Origin: Xylogone sp. PMI_703
Lineage: Eukaryota; Ascomycota; Leotiomycetes
NCBI GenBank assembly: GCA_021399445.1
Contig: JAJTUQ010000002.1
Coordinates: 1,674,001 to 1,738,000, forward strand
Length of the DNA: 64,000 nt
Reading direction: 5' to 3'
The notes below the pieces were generated by a model that saw only the letters and a list, made by a program, of their open reading frames with translations, searched no databases and had not been told where the DNA came from. The position numbers and the translations under genes were made by a program. Below are positions 1-12,681 of the stretch, piece after piece. The first letter of the stretch is position 1. Every line of letters starts with the position of its first letter.

Positions 1-2357
1 ATGGACCGGTACTTTATATAAGGGGAGAATAATTTTTTATAAAGGTAGGGGTTATTTTTGGGGGAGAGGCAGACCACCGATGGCCGGTCTGAATGGGGAT
101 TGCGAGCTACTAAGAGCTGCTGGCTGCTGATTGGAATGCCGCCCAATGATGTCAACCACGAGCCGAAGAGGGGCACCACCACGCCGGCCGAGGGGCAGAA
201 GCTCAGGTTGAACACAAACAGAGCAAAACTCCCGCGAGCCAAGAAGTCTAGAAGAAGGGAACTCAAGGGCAGAAAAAAAAGATTTCGTGGACAGATGGGT
301 TTTAAAGAAGTATTTATTATATGAGAGAGAATACAGAAGCTGCAAGCAGATTCCAGACGCCGAGATGCACCGTGAATCCGGAAACTCAGGAGCAATATGC
401 ATCTGGCGGGATGACCATTTTCTGATGAGGGGGCCCTGCAAAGGGGAAGGGAAGGAGGGTGAATCCATCAAGCCAACAAGCCAACAAGCCAACAAGGTCA
501 GCCAGCAAGCATGTAGCAAAAGCAAACAGCCATGAGCAAAAACAAAGCACAGTACCACCGCCGGAGACGCAGAAGAAGCACGTAGCCGGAGAAAGACTGC
601 GGTGGGGATGCATTTTGCGGTTGAGATGATGAATAATTTTGTTGGATGCCAAAAAAACTCCCATCAGCCCGCCCGAAAACCCGCCAACCCAGACCCAGGC
701 CTGGGCACCTGTAAAAAGCCGCATTAGCTTGGTGCAGGTTTTAACTACAGTAGTCCATCCGTAAAGCGTTTTAGTTAGGTTTTAAGGATGCACCAACATA
801 TGCACTGTATGCACGCACGCAAGATTAGAGGATCCTCTCCGTAATTAACTAGTACTGTGGACGGACAGATAGATAGATGAGCATCTCGCATATCCACGGC
901 TTTCCATTGGCACGGCACAACCACAAGCGTACAAGTAGAAAGATCACTGATAACGTGACCCCACCTGCCCAGTCTAGCCTCTGATCCTCCCCACGTCATG
1001 CCCGATGACACAAGAGGATTATCTCTTGAAAAAGCTAACCACTGTAGAAAGGCTCGAAAGGCTCCGATATTAGGACCGTGGATATTGGGGAGTCTCGAGT
1101 TCAACCGCCTCCCCCTGCCAGATTGGATAATTTGGCAAATGGGTGAAATTTTTTGGGTTTTGAGTCATCCATGTTTTTGCATTGCAGTATTCTGCCGAGA
1201 GGTTCTTTGGCCCGTGGGGGAGAGAGAGGGATATTGTTATTGTGATGGTCATGATTATTATATTTTATTTTCACTCAAAATTACAATCAATGGTTCGTCG
1301 TAATATAAGTGTGTTGTCCAGTTTTTGAGTTGCGATTTTGTTGCCCTGGCCCGTTTTGGGTTTATGCAGTCCTGCCTGCCTTCTGTCCGTATCAGGAAGA
1401 AAACTCTCTGCCCTCAATAATGCTCATTACGCCTCATGCTTCACTAAGAGTCTGATATGCTCCCATACCACTATGGCATGGCATGGCAGTAGTGCCATAC
1501 TCCTCTCTTCTCCTCTCGTTCCCCTCATCGCGTTCGCCTGCCAATTTAACCCTCCTTCCTTGAATTGCTCCCGCAGATTGAGCTTCTTTCCTTCCTTTCC
1601 TGCTCACCTCGCCCAGATCTTCCCGAGCTATCTGCGAAAAGACCGCACACTCATCGTCGCCGTTTCGCTGTTTTGCACCGCGATACATTGACCGAGGTTG
1701 CAGTACCTCGGCTTTCGCTGGCAGCTGGGAAGAGTTCCATAGTTCCAGAGCTCCGATAGCTGCTGTCCCTCCTTCCAAAACCGTCAGGGCTGAGCTGAAG
1801 CTTTAGCTGTTGCAGTTACCTAAGTCGCGCATCACTTGGACCGAACGTCCCCGTTCGGGCAACTTTCCTTCGAGCTACATGGTCCCGTACATCACGGCTC
1901 CTGGATTTCCCTTGCCTGGTCTGGAGCTACGAACCCGACCCTGTGGTAATCTCCTCCATCGCTGGCCCACTGCCTTGGCCCGGACGGCTCATCGCGGGTC
2001 CCAGCCGAGGATGTTACGGGTGTTCAAGGGACGAGGCTTACAGCAACTGCCGGCACCATACATGGGACTCTACATCATTGTGGGCAAGCATTGCCCCTTT
2101 GGGTAGCTTTATGGACTTTTTTGGATTGTCAGAAATACATCAGAGAATCTAGCAACGCAAAGGAAAAACGCAGGTCAAGACATTATCAGTTACAGGTGTG
2201 CGCGCTTCCAGACGCACACAAGCACATGACGGGAAAATCAAATTAACCCCATCGTGATGGAAATAACCCCCCCTTCCTCTCCGCTATTGAGTACAAGAAA
2301 ACCGTTGCAGCAATGCCTCGTCATTAAAGAGTAAGAGAATCCACCGCCCTCCCCATT
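1..2357. other. Intergenic region with no supported gene
   Basis: No open frame here resembles a known protein, and I could not assemble a spliced gene on either strand. It holds the 3' flank of the clathrin heavy chain gene, a short 8-bp tandem repeat (470-496), a (GATA)3 run near 866-878 and a pyrimidine-rich stretch near 1495-1625. Weak frames at 1943-2152 and 1338-1691 lack recognisable motifs. A long untranslated leader or a lineage-specific gene cannot be excluded. Confidence 0.5.
470..496. repeat. Three-copy 8-bp tandem repeat
   Basis: The unit AAGCCAAC is repeated three times perfectly (470-477, 478-485, 486-493), followed by a partial copy. It lies in non-coding sequence. A microsatellite-like slippage repeat is the simplest reading. 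Confidence 0.85.
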
Positions 2358-5300
2358 TTAGAACCCTCCGTAGCCTGTGGGCTGAGGGGCAAAGCCGTTG
2401 GTCTGGGGAAATGCGGGCGACTGCCGTCCCGCCGCAACGGGACCCTGGGTCAGCAGCAGCCGGTTTCCTCCGAGAATAGGGGCGTTGTTGTCTTCCGTCT
2501 CGTTGGACTTCTCCCGCTGCTTGCGCTCCTCGTTGTCCTTCTTCAGCACCTCGATCGTGGCGCTCTGCTGTGCCAGGTAGTTGATCATGAACGGCATCGT
2601 GAAGTCGGTGAGACCGTTGCGCCACGAAATCTCCATGACAACATGGATCGGGATCAGGTCATAGCAGGCGTACAGCATGCCCACGTAGCACTCGCGGCTA
2701 CCGATATCAACGAACTAAAAAGGGGAGGCGGGTTAGCTTGAAGCTCCAATTCAGGTAATCATGTATTGTGTAACTTACGTATCTGAGTAACTCCTCGACC
2801 ACATCTGCCTTGCCTGACATAGCCGCTGTCTCGATGGCATCCTTGAAAAGCTTGTCTTGTTTGGAAAGCGCAATCGACTTCTCCCATCGCTTGTTCTTGC
2901 GGTAGATGTTCGAAGCAATCTGGCGGAAGAAGACAAGATCATGGCTCTCCAATCGCTGAGCCAACTCGACCGGATCATAGTTGTCATAGTTCTCCACCGA
3001 GTCACGTAGAGTTTTGTAGTCCTCTTCTTCGATCAGGAGATCGTTAATAGCATTGTTGACAATCTTCTTGTTTTGGGGTTGCACATTGAGCAAGAAGGGC
3101 TTGATGAGAGGGATATTGTCAGACTTCTCGAACATCTTGACTACACGGTTAACATCAATTCTAGGTGTCAAGGCTTGTAGTAAGTCGGTCAGCAACGAAG
3201 GCTGCTCTTGGAGGTAGAAATTGAGTGCTCGGTAGTAGATTTCCAAGTTTGCAACCTTGACAATAATATCCTTGAATGAGTGGTGTTCCCATGCATCAGC
3301 AGCTCGTTCCATCATGGCGAGAGCAGCATTATCCCACTCATCGTAGTGGCAGTACAGGAAGATAAGTTCTGGCCATAAGTTTGCCTCCTCGCAAGCACGG
3401 ATCATCTTTGGAATGTTGATTCGGCTCCAGAAGAGCTTCAAGTGTTCCATTACACGATCTGGGTGGTACTTTGACAAGGCAATGCCGAGTTCTGTAAACA
3501 TACCCATGTGCGCGCGCTCCAGACCAAGACCCTGCTCGAGAAGAGCAATGAGCTCATCGAAGTATCCGTTTCGCTCATATTGCTTGACGAGATCTTGTAA
3601 TTCCTCGGCATCAATGATCAAGTTCAAACCACAAATTTGTGCCAGTCTGAATTCCTTCTTCTCCACACACGCAGCATTGACTTGCTTCCAGACCTTGATA
3701 TTGTTTGCCTTTCTGGCACATTCAACGGCAGCTTGATAGTCTTCGAGATGCACAAGGGTTGTAGCAAGCTTAGCCCAGTTTGAAATGCTAGAGTAGAAGA
3801 TCTTAGCAGCACGGTGGAAGCCCTCAGCGTAAGCCTTGTCTCCAGACTCCTCGATGTCAGCAACATTAGTACCTCGCAAGAAATCTTCTAATTCATTGAG
3901 TTGTTCGGTACGGGCATATGCAAATGCCAAGGCGGTGTCGATGGCTGGTTCTCGGAGAGTCTTGCGTGCCATTCTAAGGTACTTGATCAAGTCCTCATCC
4001 TTGCCGGCGTGAGTAGCGATTTCGATCACTTCACTATAGTTGCTTGGATCTTCAGCACGGATATAGGATGCAATAGCATCGCTGACACGAAGACCATCAA
4101 GTTGGGCCTTTGCAACCCTACTCCAGACCTCGGGAAGCTCGACACGTTCCGCATACTCCTGAGCACGATCAATGCTAACAATATGTTCTACCAGCACATT
4201 GACGGCACTAGGGTGGTCGTTGATCTTCTTGTAGACCTCGAACGCTTCTTCAAATAAGCCGACATCGATACAAATATTTGCAATATCCGGGGCATTGTAA
4301 GCATCAAGTCTGTGGATGTAGTCCATCACACGTGCCTTATCGGCCTTGGTCGCTGTTAGAATGAGCAAGTTCTGGAGGTTCTCATTGTCACTGAAAGGAG
4401 ATGGCTCAAGGACAATCTTTTCAAGAAGTTCAATGAGTTCACCAGGCAAGTCAGCAGCTAGGAACGATGCAACGGCAACTGAAACCTTATCCGGTTCTGT
4501 TGATTCTGGGACTGCTGTTGAAATAACTTGATCAATCACAGACCGTCGGTGAATATTGTTGGGGCTGAGCACAAAAGCCCAAAGCTCTCGATCAGCCCTT
4601 TCAAGGAGATATCGAGCCTGAGCCTTGTACATAGAGTTGTCATTGGTAATGTTGACAAGCTCGAGGTCATTCTGACCCTTTCGGTAGGCAATATAAGCAA
4701 GGTTGGGGTCACGCTTCTCGCAGTATTTACCGACAGTCAATGTATCGTACTGGTCGTTCTCCTTGAGGAACTTCTCTGGGTTGTTATTGCTATCAATGTA
4801 GATCTTAGCAAGAGCATTGTATACGGCTTGTTGCTGATTGCCGGCAGCAAGGGTAGCTTCAAGGAATGGCAACAAGAGCTTCAGTCGGTTTCGGGTCTCA
4901 ACCTCCTGAACAAGTTCATCAATAGGGATTGAAGCTGGGTTGACTGTTTGAAGAAGGTTCTTGATAATGGACTCATCGCAGTCAACGTCTAACAATCCAC
5001 CAACAACGGCGGGGGTTCGTGCGGGGTTAACTCGTTGGACGTAAACTTCGATCGACTTGAATTGCTGATTTTGGTAGAGATAAAGAACCAAGTCATGGAT
5101 AAAGTTGAATCGGTCACAAACAATGATGAGTGGAAGTTGCTCTGTCAATCTCGCTTCCTTCAAGAAGTTCTTGACCTTCTCGGGATTATAGTGGTTGCTG
5201 TCTCGGCATATTCGCTCCACTTCAGTGAACTGTCCCATTTTCGTCGCTGCCTCAATGTACTTGAAATTGACATCTTGGTCATCACTAAGGTTGACAATGC

Positions 5301-7793
5301 TGCCCAGGTAGTGGAAGAGACCTTCAGCAGTCTTATACTTCTCGAACAAGTCAATGAGTCTGACGGGGCCTAACAAGTCAGAGTACTTGGTCGCAATTTG
5401 AACAACAGCTGCTAGGTTTTGTCTGATGTTGAATTTCAACATAGCATCAAGGCAATCGAGGGATTGCTCCAGCGACAGACGACCGAAGTAATTGGTAAGC
5501 CAATCTTGGTTAAAGGTAGGGCTTGCTGTGATGTTGACGATAACCCTCTTGACAGCCTCGGGGTCTTCATAATGCTCCAAGGCACGCTGGAAGAGCCCAG
5601 CTTGTTCACACAGTTGTGCAATCCGGGGCTTATCATAGTAGGAGAACATGTCATTACCGAGAATCGCATCTGCAACCTGAGGAGCGTTTGTCAAATTCAT
5701 TTCAAGAAGGCGAGTCTGTAGGTGGCCTTGCTCTGGTTTGTTATCCTTTAGTGCATCAAGGAGGAAAGCAGTAGCAGGTTGGACCATGCCCTGTGACTGG
5801 AAGATATCAACTACCCGTTCCAAATCGACCAGAGAACCACCCTCGTGATTGGCAAGCGCGGTTGCGAATTCAGCACCTTTCTCTGGATTAATACGGACAA
5901 TGTGTTGCAGAAGCTGGACAAAGTCAGGTTGGTATCCAGTTTGTGCAGTATATGGCAAGATCTTATCAAACTGCCCGGTCTCAGCAAATGCTGCAACCAC
6001 TTTGTGTGGAACGTTGGCTCGTAGATAGATGGTAAGAGCTAAGTTGATATCTGATGATCGAACAATATCACCAAGCTCTTCCGAGCAATCTAGCTTATTT
6101 TCAGACAACCACTTCTCTAATAGATGCTTTCTATTCTGGGCTAGAACAGGGCGCACAAGCTCCAAAGTCTCATGTTTGTTGAGGTTTCCTTTGTCAAGGA
6201 GAATGCCAAAGTATTGAAGAATAACGGAGAGTTGGCCGGGTTGAGCTGGAACAGCTTTAAAGCGCTCAATTGTCTGTGGTGTGCGCAAAAAGCCACGAGG
6301 AGAGTTGGCCGCAATTGCAGCTGCTTCAGGATACTTGCCTGCGGTCAAAAGTTGCTCGAATTGATTGGCGTAAAGATTATCTGCACCTGGCAATCCTGCC
6401 CGGGAAGCCAATTTGACCGCAAGACCGGAGTTTGCAGGGTTCTGGAGCAGATATGGAATGATCGTGTTCTCATCAACAGCAACGGACAAGACTTGACCTT
6501 TACGGTTAACGCCAATTAGACCTTTCGACTCGTGATCCGGTACAGTAATGAAAATCGTTTCGCTGGAAATACGGTTCATGAAAATGCACGTGCCACTTTC
6601 CAAGTCGTATAAATGGATAAACCCATACTTTGTGACCAAGTAAATGATGCTGTATTTCTGAGAAACTTGCATCGCAACCGGAAAGTCATTGACTGCTTCG
6701 GCAGGGAAGTAAACATCCACTGCTTTCTTCGCGAAGGTTGGATTCGAGGCTTGGTGGTCAACCTCGACAATATGTAATTTGGCGCCAGTGGCAGTTCGAA
6801 CAGCGAATGTAAAGACCTTTGTATCTGCAGGAGCGCCCTCCAACCGTAAAGTGCCGAAAGCTGCAGCATGCCCTTCGATAGACTGGCTAATACCTCGATC
6901 CTTCGAGTAGAGTTGCATAGCACCAACCACACGGCCCTGTTGTTGTGAAATACCGACCACTACCATCCATTTCCCATCGTCGCTGACGCGGTAATTGATA
7001 ATCTGACAGCCCTAGAAAGGTATAAATACTCTGTACCCACGTATTAGATATATAACATACCTGCAGGTTTGGATTTCTCTTGAAGACCTCTACAGGAGAA
7101 GCTTGGTTGGGGTCGAAAACATCCCAATGGTAAACAGTAGTATCTGTTACCAAACCCAAGCTTGTCTCGCTGAACCACTTCCAGAACACCACATCCTCGT
7201 TCATAGTGGCTGACTTCAGCTTTGCTTTCGCACCTAAATCGAATATTTGAAGGGTCCTCGACTGTGCTTTGAGTGCAATAACTTGCTTTGTCCAGTGCAT
7301 AATTGCACTGTCAGCCTTGATAGGCCTCCGGGTTGGTGGCTGTGACACATTCTTAAGATCGACGATTACAACTTCCGGCGACGTTGCTCCAGGTTTCGTC
7401 TCACGTATGCAAATAAAGGAATCGGATTCAAGGGTCTAGATTGGTAGTCAGCGACTGCAAGAAGAAGAGCTGGGAATTTGGCATCAGCTTACACATGAGT
7501 TGAATCCAATTGAACTAGGCTATAAAAGAAAGCATTAGCCTATCCCAGTTCTAGCAAGCTCAAATATAATAAAAATAGCACTGAAAGCTGCGAATTGACT
7601 CGATTTGCGTATTGTTGATGCCTGCTTAACGGATGCATTCAGGAGCTACGGAGCTTGCGGTACATACCTCGACACCCACACTCGTCAACTAAAAATTACC
7701 AGTTAGCTTTCTCCTTTGAAAATTAAGCCATTCGAAGCTCTAAATGCATACCTGTAACACCTCCTGGAAAGAAATTGGTAGCTGAGGCGCCAT
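2358..7793 (-). CDS. CHC1: Clathrin heavy chain
   Basis: Structural subunit of the clathrin triskelion, which coats vesicles at the plasma membrane, trans-Golgi and endosomes. Six exons join in frame to 1684 residues, the usual family length: 7793-7752, 7688-7668, 7519-7493, 7435-7061, 7011-2779 and 2714-2358. The first three coding exons are only 42, 21 and 27 nt and encode the start MAPQLPISFQEVLQ followed by LTSVGVE and PSSIGFNSC. Residues 1 to about 330 form the N-terminal propeller that binds adaptors. The long central exon carries the repeated alpha-helical leg segments, and the C-terminal exon carries the trimerisation region and a Gln/Pro/Gly-rich tail ending GYGGF. Start choice follows the conserved fungal N-terminus. 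All introns are GT-AG. No defect is seen. Identity is very secure; the tiny leading exons are inferred from phase and conservation. Confidence 0.96.
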
Positions 7794-8473
7794 GTTTGAT
7801 GTGTGTGCGCGCTGATGAGCGCAATCTCCCACAAACCGTACTCGTTAGAACCAAACTCCGAACTATAGAATGGATTTAATTCAGAAGAGAGTGTGAATCC
7901 CAGGAGTTCCAGAAGAAAAGGAAAACCTGGAAAGAATAGGATGAAAATGATTCTGTGTTTAAGATTGGGAGAATGCTGAACAACTGTCTTTCCGTCGCGA
8001 GCAACAGTAGTCGAGCCTGGTCAACGTAATGACGCTAAGCCGAAGCGAGCTGTTTTATCACATGATTCTTACATCCCCTGAGGTAAGCTTCGATTAAGGG
8101 GCAAAATACGTTTCGTTTCACGTCCAGCATCTCCTAGTGAATTATGCCGTATCCTAGCAGTAGCGATCTAAGTTCACCGCATTTTATGGCATCTCATCTT
8201 TACGGCAATAAGTAGAACATTCAGCAAGCATTACAATCCCTTAGTTTAGTGACTAACAATACAAGATCAAAGCAGCTAAACTCTAGTGGTATTAAACCAT
8301 GTTGGTAGTATGAGTGGCATTGTCCTCTATCTATTCTCGTAATATCACCCTAACAACTATGTAAAAGAAATTGGCAAAGTAATGCCAGTCATGTTTCCCC
8401 CAAAGCCTATTAAAACATTATGTATATGCCTAAACACCGCAATGCATTGATTCAAACAAAATATCGACCAAAA
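7794..8473. other. Intergenic: clathrin promoter and MFS 3' flank
   Basis: About 680 bp between the clathrin start codon and the transporter stop codon, both genes on the minus strand. No open frame of note, no repeat and no recognisable RNA gene. It presumably contains the clathrin promoter and 5' leader, next to 7793, and the transporter 3' UTR. Confidence 0.6.
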
Positions 8474-10626
8474 TCAAGCAGCCATTTCAAGCTTCTTGCC
8501 CTTTACACTGTTCCACTCAATTGTCAAAGCTCCGAGAATAGATAATGCTGCCATGGCAGTCGCTACCTCGAATGTCTTTACAAGTGCATTATTGTATGCA
8601 AGTGTTACCCCAGCTAGATACTGCTTCTCAATCGAATGTTGGATGCTTGTTGCTCCTGTGGAGAGGACGATGCTGGGATCGAGGGTGGGCACGTATTTTG
8701 CTAGTCCCTCAAGGAGCTTGTTGGTAAAGACGTTTTGGCCGACAGAGACAAATAAGGCACCACCGAGTGTTTGCATAAAGATAATAATCGAAGTGCCAGT
8801 TGGGACCTTGGAAATGTCAAGCACAGTTTGAACGGCCATCATAGGTTGCTGCATTCCTAGACCAAGTCCTATACCAGTTAAGGCCTGGTATCCGATCCAT
8901 TTGGCATGGCCAGTGTCCGGCTTGAACGTGGTACTTTTCAACTAATTAGCATACATACTAATAGCTATCAGCACGAAAGGAGACTTACGTAAGACCCATG
9001 CCTATTGATACAATGATTGACGAGGCAATCATCAGAGGCGTGTAATATCCGAAAGCTGAAACTAAACCACCAGCGAGGATGGAGATGAGGACCATAACCA
9101 ATAGCAGTGGAAGATCTATACAATAATATTAGCGCAAATGCATCTTAAATGGTGATTGCGACTTACTCATAATGCCAGATTTAACAGCCGAAGCTCCCTT
9201 TACAGATTGGAACCAGATAGGAAGGAAATACATCATCAAAAGGAAGAAGGATCCAATAGTGAAGGCAAACCATATGGACGACCAGACCGTTCGTAACTTG
9301 ACAATGTTTGGAGGAACGGTAGCATAATCACCTCTCCAAATCTGGACCGCGACGAAAGCAAGAATCAGGACTCCAAAGAAGCAAAAGAGCAGAATGATCC
9401 TCCAGTTACTCCAAGTGTATTTACTTCCGCCCCATTGAAGAGCAAGAAGAAGACTGATAATAGCTGGCATAAAAAATGCTGTGCCAATGAGATCAAATTG
9501 CTTGATGCGATCATTCCAAGTGAGATTGGCTTCCTTCTTCCTTTGAGGAGATTTGAAAAAGATTGCAATGATAAGTACAGTAATTGCGCCGATAGGGAGA
9601 CTAGCAATCAGTTAATATATAGTCCGGAATGAGTTAGGAGGTAACAGCTCCAAAAACCAAGGATGAAAGGGGAGATGAATTTGAGAAAGAAATTAGGAGC
9701 TTACTTGATGAAAAAGCACCATCTCCAGGTAGCTTTATCAGTGAATACGCCACCAAGCAAAGGACCAGCAACGCTTGCAACTCCATAGCAGGATCCAATG
9801 AAGCCGGTATATATGGGACGCTTTGCAAGAGGAACTGAATAGGCAACGATGATAAGAGCTCCAGAGAAGATACCAGCACTCCTATATCATAAGGTTAGTA
9901 GGGATGCCATGAAAGCATGATAAGAGTACGCACCCCAAGCCAGCAATAGCACGACCAACGATCAATGCCGTAGAATTTGGGGCAACACCACAGACCAAGC
10001 TGCCAAGTTCAAAGACACCGATTGCAATAAGGTAAACCCATTTGATAGAAAAGAAGGAATAGAACTTTCCGAAAAGAAGCTGGAATGAGGCAGTAGCTGA
10101 ATATTCTTGTTAGATATCTCATCTTAAGATGCTCTATTGTTGAAATGGAGGCTTACTTAAAAGATAGGCTGATCCGTACCATCCTACATCGTCTAGGGAA
10201 TGAAACTGATCGGTAATTTTTGGAATGGCGGTTGCGATAATTGAGTTATCCTAAGACTGCGATTAGCATAACTCCCCCACAATTGATTAAAGTGCCTTAC
10301 CAAAGCTGTTAAGAAGACTGAAAGACAAAGCGCACTATCAATTCAAGTAAGTAGATGCCCAGAATGCCAGGTGCATTGGTCCTTCAGGAGACGTGCAGAG
10401 ATGCGAATACTTACAGACTGATGAGATTCATCTTAGCGCCAGTGGGATATTCTGTTCCTTCATCTGAAGTTCGAATCTTTTCTAACTCAGCCTCAGCCTT
10501 GACTGACGCATTTGAGTGCTCCTTCTCCTCTGACAAGTTCGACATTACTTCAGCTCTCTCATTGACTGTAGTACCCTCACTGTCACATACAGGCACATCG
10601 GCCTTCTCTGATACTTCGGTAGCCAT
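8474..10626 (-). CDS. MFS multidrug transporter, 14-TM DHA family
   Basis: Predicted plasma-membrane proton-driven efflux pump. Eight exons join in frame to 566 residues: 10626-10415, 10334-10301, 10250-10157, 10096-9934, 9881-9705, 9600-9167, 9115-8989 and 8933-8474. The first about 65 residues are a hydrophilic, acidic cytosolic tail. The first membrane segment carries the signature [14 protein letters not shown], typical of the 14-spanner drug:H+ antiporter group. Motif C of antiporters, [12 protein letters not shown], follows in segment 5, and NLPIGA comes soon after, as in fungal toxin-efflux and azole-resistance pumps. The start is the first ATG of the exon with a conserved tail; a longer in-frame start at 10695 uses no ATG. 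Neighbours are housekeeping genes, so there is no sign that it serves a metabolite cluster. Substrate is unknown; a role in export of fungicides or self-made metabolites is inference. Confidence 0.92.
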
Positions 10627-11140
10627 CCTGGGAGAATTTGATGAAGGATGTGCAAGTTGTCTGGAACCGTACAGAGCGCAAGCAAAAAACAGCACAGGAC
10701 TGGAACTTTATTCCCCAGGCGCCAGCCCAATTCGGCGCTTCGCAACGCCGACTGTTATTTATGCTAGAGACGCAAGCGAACACCGAGGGGGAGGTCTGAA
10801 CGAGTAACCCTGGCAGGCAAATAAGGACGGCGAAGTGGAACTTTCTGGGTTGCCCAGTGGGTCTTTGAGCTTAATTAGGACCAGGGCCTTCGCAAATGGC
10901 TCGCAAAACAGAGCCTAGACAGCTTTTTAGGGATCGTGGCAATACGGATATACATCTTCAGATACTTATTTTCTCATGCTGAAACAAAACATTCCTCCCC
11001 AACTAGCGTCCTTTCAAAGTCAACACTTGCAGCGACATTCTTTATTCCCGCTGATGGAGGAAAAAGCAACGCCGACTATTTACCGTACGTGCATATTCTG
11101 CTGGGCAGAAGATCAAACATGTGGCTCAGCTTCGATATCT

Positions 11141-11159
11141 CGGGAGGACAATCCTCCCG
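11141..11159. repeat. Short perfect inverted repeat (hairpin)
   Basis: CGGGAGGA and TCCTCCCG, 8 bp arms, flank a 3-nt loop (CAA). It sits in non-coding sequence about 0.5 kb upstream of the MFS gene. It could be a dyad protein-binding site or chance; no function can be assigned. Confidence 0.7.
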
Positions 11160-11357
11160 TATCCCTTGGACATTACCCGGGGCTAGCGACATTTAAGGTT
11201 AGCGGAGATACATCACTCGCAGCGCGCATCAAGTGATTGGACGCCCGGCCGTGCCATGTGGAGTCCACGGTCCTTCCGAAGCTTTCGACAGGCGAATACC
11301 CATTTCTGCTGCATTAGCACCAAGTAGCTTGAACACCGAAAGAAGACGAATACGCTC

Positions 11358-11384
11358 TCGAAATTACTCGAAATGAGTCGAAAT
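11358..11384. repeat. 10-bp periodic TCGAAAT repeat
   Basis: TCGAAAT occurs three times at exact 10-bp spacing (11358, 11368, 11378). Helical-turn spacing would place all copies on one face of the DNA. This is seen directly; a subterminal transposon repeat or a protein-binding array are possible readings. Confidence 0.75.
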
Positions 11385-12020
11385 TTCACAAGTGCTACTA
11401 TATGAGCTAGCTTTGATAGGTCGCAGTACGGCACATACTATAGCACTTACGTATACACTTGAATACCTGCCTCAAGCCTGCTTCACAACATTCCCCCTTC
11501 AGAGCCCTTCAAAGAGTCATACTCTTCCTTCTTGTTTTCTGCATTCCTCTACCGTAATGAGACAATCCAGCTGACTTGTCGCGCGCATATGATAACAGTT
11601 TGGGTTTCCACGAGTCAATGCGGCATCATTCAGCGGCAACCTAAAAAAGCCAAGGTAGCACTGGGGTGAAATGGTCTCCCTCAGGGTTCGGGTTTTCGTG
11701 GTTCCGAACGTCAGAAGCCCCTTTTTCCTATCGTAGCGCCCAACAAACACAAACTTCCCTAAGAACTTAACTTTAAATTTCAACCAGTAAGCTTTATTTC
11801 CGAGAACGAGAGTCAAAATTGCGTTTACTCCTTTAAATATGAACTTTGCCTGATTGGTGCCAGAGTACGGAGGTACCAGTACGACGGATGGCAAGTCATA
11901 CCGAACTGTGCGCAGAGTGGATAATAGTTAATGTGCAGGGGTTCTCATCTGATAGGTCTGACCAAACCCCAATATGGTATTTTGCCGGTGTGTACTAGTA
12001 GAGCGCTACGAAAGTGTTTA

Positions 12021-12088
12021 TGATAGAAAAGCGGCGTTTTTGGACAATTTGACGAGTCGTCAAATCGTTCGTCAAGTCGTTTCTATCA
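12021..12088. repeat. Nested inverted repeat, possible transposon remnant or MITE
   Basis: Outer arms TGATAGAAA (12021-12029) and TTTCTATCA (12080-12088) are perfect reverse complements. Between them lies an inner palindrome, ATTTGACGA-G-TCGTCAAAT (12047-12065), followed by a related CGTCAAGTCG copy. The whole unit is 68 bp. Nested subterminal CGTCAA-type motifs suggest a small non-autonomous DNA element or the end of one. No target-site duplication was recognised. Confidence 0.55.
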
Positions 12089-12681
12089 GCAATGCGCATA
12101 TTACAGACTTGGTCGACCTTGTATTGTACCACTGCTAAATTCCGCCGCAAATACAAGTACTCCAGTATTTATCAAAGTTTAGCATGAAAGAAGTTATTTC
12201 ATCCAAACTACACTAATTAGCGATTGTAGAACGCCTTACGAGTTTCAGGTCAGACACCTATGGCTTAATAAAAGCAAGTGGCTAGCAATATATCAACATG
12301 CGTGTCTACCGGTGATTTGGTTTTGAATTATAGCAGTTATGCCGTGGACAACATCCAGTTACTATCTAAGTTCTCTCTAGTATATCACAAACACCCATAT
12401 CATTATCATAGAAAATGACTGGAAAGCGGAAGTGATTGCACACTATGAGTGAATACTGTCCAACTCCTTCGTGCTGCACCAGCACACTTCGGCGGCGACC
12501 ACAATGTACTATGATATCATTCAAAATTCAGGTTCCTTTTGTCCCCTAACCCTGAAAAAACATTATCGAGCTTACTTTTGCCCAATCTATCCGCCATGCT
12601 CCCCGGGAGCTATGCATAACCCAATAAAAGAGAGGCATGAATATTGAAAGGAACACTTCATAATCTAGCTATGAGAAAATT

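Larger units (their letters stand above)
10627..12681. other. 2-kb gene-free region with short repeats
   Basis: Between the MFS start codon and the eIF2 gamma stop codon. No supported gene on either strand. It contains a short inverted repeat (11141-11159), a 10-bp periodic repeat (11358-11384) and a nested palindrome (12021-12088), which together look like degraded ends of a transposable element. A weak minus-strand frame at 11517-11894 has no ATG and no recognisable motif. Confidence 0.55.

Noticed and set aside
1338..2152. Overlapping plus-strand frames upstream of the clathrin 3' end
   Set aside because: None has recognisable motifs and no consistent splice model could be built.
8474..10626. 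MFS transporter as part of a secondary-metabolite cluster
   Set aside because: Flanking genes are clathrin heavy chain and eIF2 gamma; no polyketide synthase, peptide synthetase, P450 or cluster regulator is present.
11517..11894. 125-codon minus-strand frame in the repeat-bearing gap
   Set aside because: No ATG at the start, no recognisable domain, and composition like the surrounding non-coding sequence.
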